Source: Nansenia antarctica (taxonomy: Eukaryota > Chordata > Actinopteri > Argentiniformes > Microstomatidae). From it: a stretch of 64,000 nucleotides of DNA. Shown here piece after piece: positions 62,871 to 64,000 of the stretch (positions within the stretch are counted from its first letter, which is position 1; every line of letters begins with the position of its first letter). The position numbers and the translations under genes are program-made. Location: contig OZ022339.1 in the NCBI GenBank assembly GCA_963989245.1, positions 41,552,431 to 41,616,430 of the forward strand, in the 5' to 3' direction. The notes under the pieces were generated by a model. The model worked only from the letters and a program-made list of their open reading frames with translations, was not told where the DNA came from and searched no databases.

Positions 62871-63844
62871 CTGCTCTGATGAAAGCCTAAAGCCATACAC
62901 GTCACCTTTTCTAATGAAGTGTGGCTTCTAATGGAAATATGAAAGTAATAGGTTATGATTCTGGTGTGCGTGTACTATTGAATAATGCATACGACGGATT
63001 AGTGATGTATACAAGTAAGGGTAGGAGACTTTGAGGTATGAACATCCTGACCCTCACCCATCCCTTCCACAAAAAAATAAAATGAAAGTGAATGGGGGAC
63101 CTCTATTGTTCAATATAAGCCACTGTTCTGTATATCTGTAAATACAGTCAACTAGCCAACCCCATTTTCTTTAATTGAAAGGGAAACCATGAATTCAATG
63201 TATCACATGACAGGCCTATAAAGGTAGCAAAACACCCCTTAATATAAAGTGCTTTCTGATACACGCCTTTGGTATGCTGAAATACAGTGATTTATAAAAA
63301 CAACATCCCTATGACAATGAGCCAAACAAACAATGATAACAGATATGTTCTGGATTGGATGAATTAAAATCCAAAGCTTTATCATACACACAAGGATTGA
63401 CAGTTGTAAGTGTTTTGTTATGATCATATAAATGCATAGTTTTAGCAACCCCTAAATATAGAGTGGGACCAATTCTTCAATAATATCTATCACAGCATGG
63501 TTATTAGTAGCTGGTTGTGGTTGGGCATCACTGCGTTGGTCATAATTGTCCCTAAAACTATTTATCTACAAAATAAAGAAAGCGAATAGTGGACCGTTAC
63601 CCCAGACTGAGAGATCATTGAAAGTTAGTGGTGCCCAATAGTCTTATAATTGACTATCGATGGCCAATGATTCCCTCCATTTCATCTCTTTCCACTTGGG
63701 CGAGCCACTGGAACAACCTAATCACAACCCCTGCTGGGAAGGTGGGGCCTAGGCATGAAGGGGGCTCTGGTGGGCGTTCGGTGAGTCTGATCATGGACTC
63801 CTTCTTCCCATCCTGGCTCAATTGGACAAACTTCCCAGTACAAC
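62871..63844. other. AT-rich non-coding DNA
   Basis: Nothing recognised. 63660-63830 has mixed composition. Confidence 0.4.

Positions 63845-64000
<156 letters not shown>

Overview
The window looks like nuclear DNA of a vertebrate, most likely a teleost fish. It has no operons, no bacterial-style genes and no convincing protein-coding gene. It is very dense in (CA)n/(GT)n and (GA)n/(CT)n microsatellites; by hand tally roughly 7% of the window is simple repeat. It also carries 3' ends of L2/CR1-type non-LTR retrotransposons, a short Tc1/mariner-type palindromic element with TA flanks, and a vertebrate telomere-type (GGGTTA)7 tract inside the sequence. A 200-N run at 24370-24569 is an assembly gap. 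The species cannot be named from the sequence alone.

Layout. 1-5 kb: a GA tract, then a 5'-truncated LINE on the minus strand (1481-2181) that still encodes the C-terminal end of its ORF2, then quiet AT-rich DNA. 5-13 kb: AT-rich blocks with homeodomain/POU/SOX-like words (best at 7290-7660 and 11010-11300), separated by long CA/GT tracts. 13-24 kb: more CA/GT, a second copy of the same LINE 3' end on the plus strand (15395-15508), pyrimidine and poly-C tracts. 24-34 kb: the gap, the longest enhancer-like block (26060-26770), a long imperfect inverted repeat (about 27769-28072) and another LINE 3' end (30467-30620, minus). 34-43 kb: a 453-bp (AGT)n array at 35453-35905, a candidate spliced exon at 38199-38393, and a hairpin-bearing block near 42.3-42.8 kb. 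43-52 kb: a GC-richer stretch, a 36-bp near-perfect palindrome (45173-45208), a second long inverted repeat around an (AT)n(GA)n core (49614-49912), the 85-bp palindromic MITE (50089-50173) and the interstitial telomeric tract (51333-51374). 52-64 kb: long CT tracts, a 30-G homopolymer (56093-56122), further LINE/SINE-type 3' ends (58386-58475 and 62256-62294), and a GA tract running off the end.

The most economical reading is a gene desert or the interior of a very large intron, possibly holding developmental regulatory elements. That reading is inference: conservation cannot be measured here. Almost all open reading frames present are translations of microsatellites. I found no CRISPR array, rRNA, tRNA gene or new multi-gene system. 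The observations worth following are structural: inverted repeats, the MITE, the telomeric tract, the (AGT)n array, the G/C homopolymers, the candidate exon and the enhancer-like blocks.
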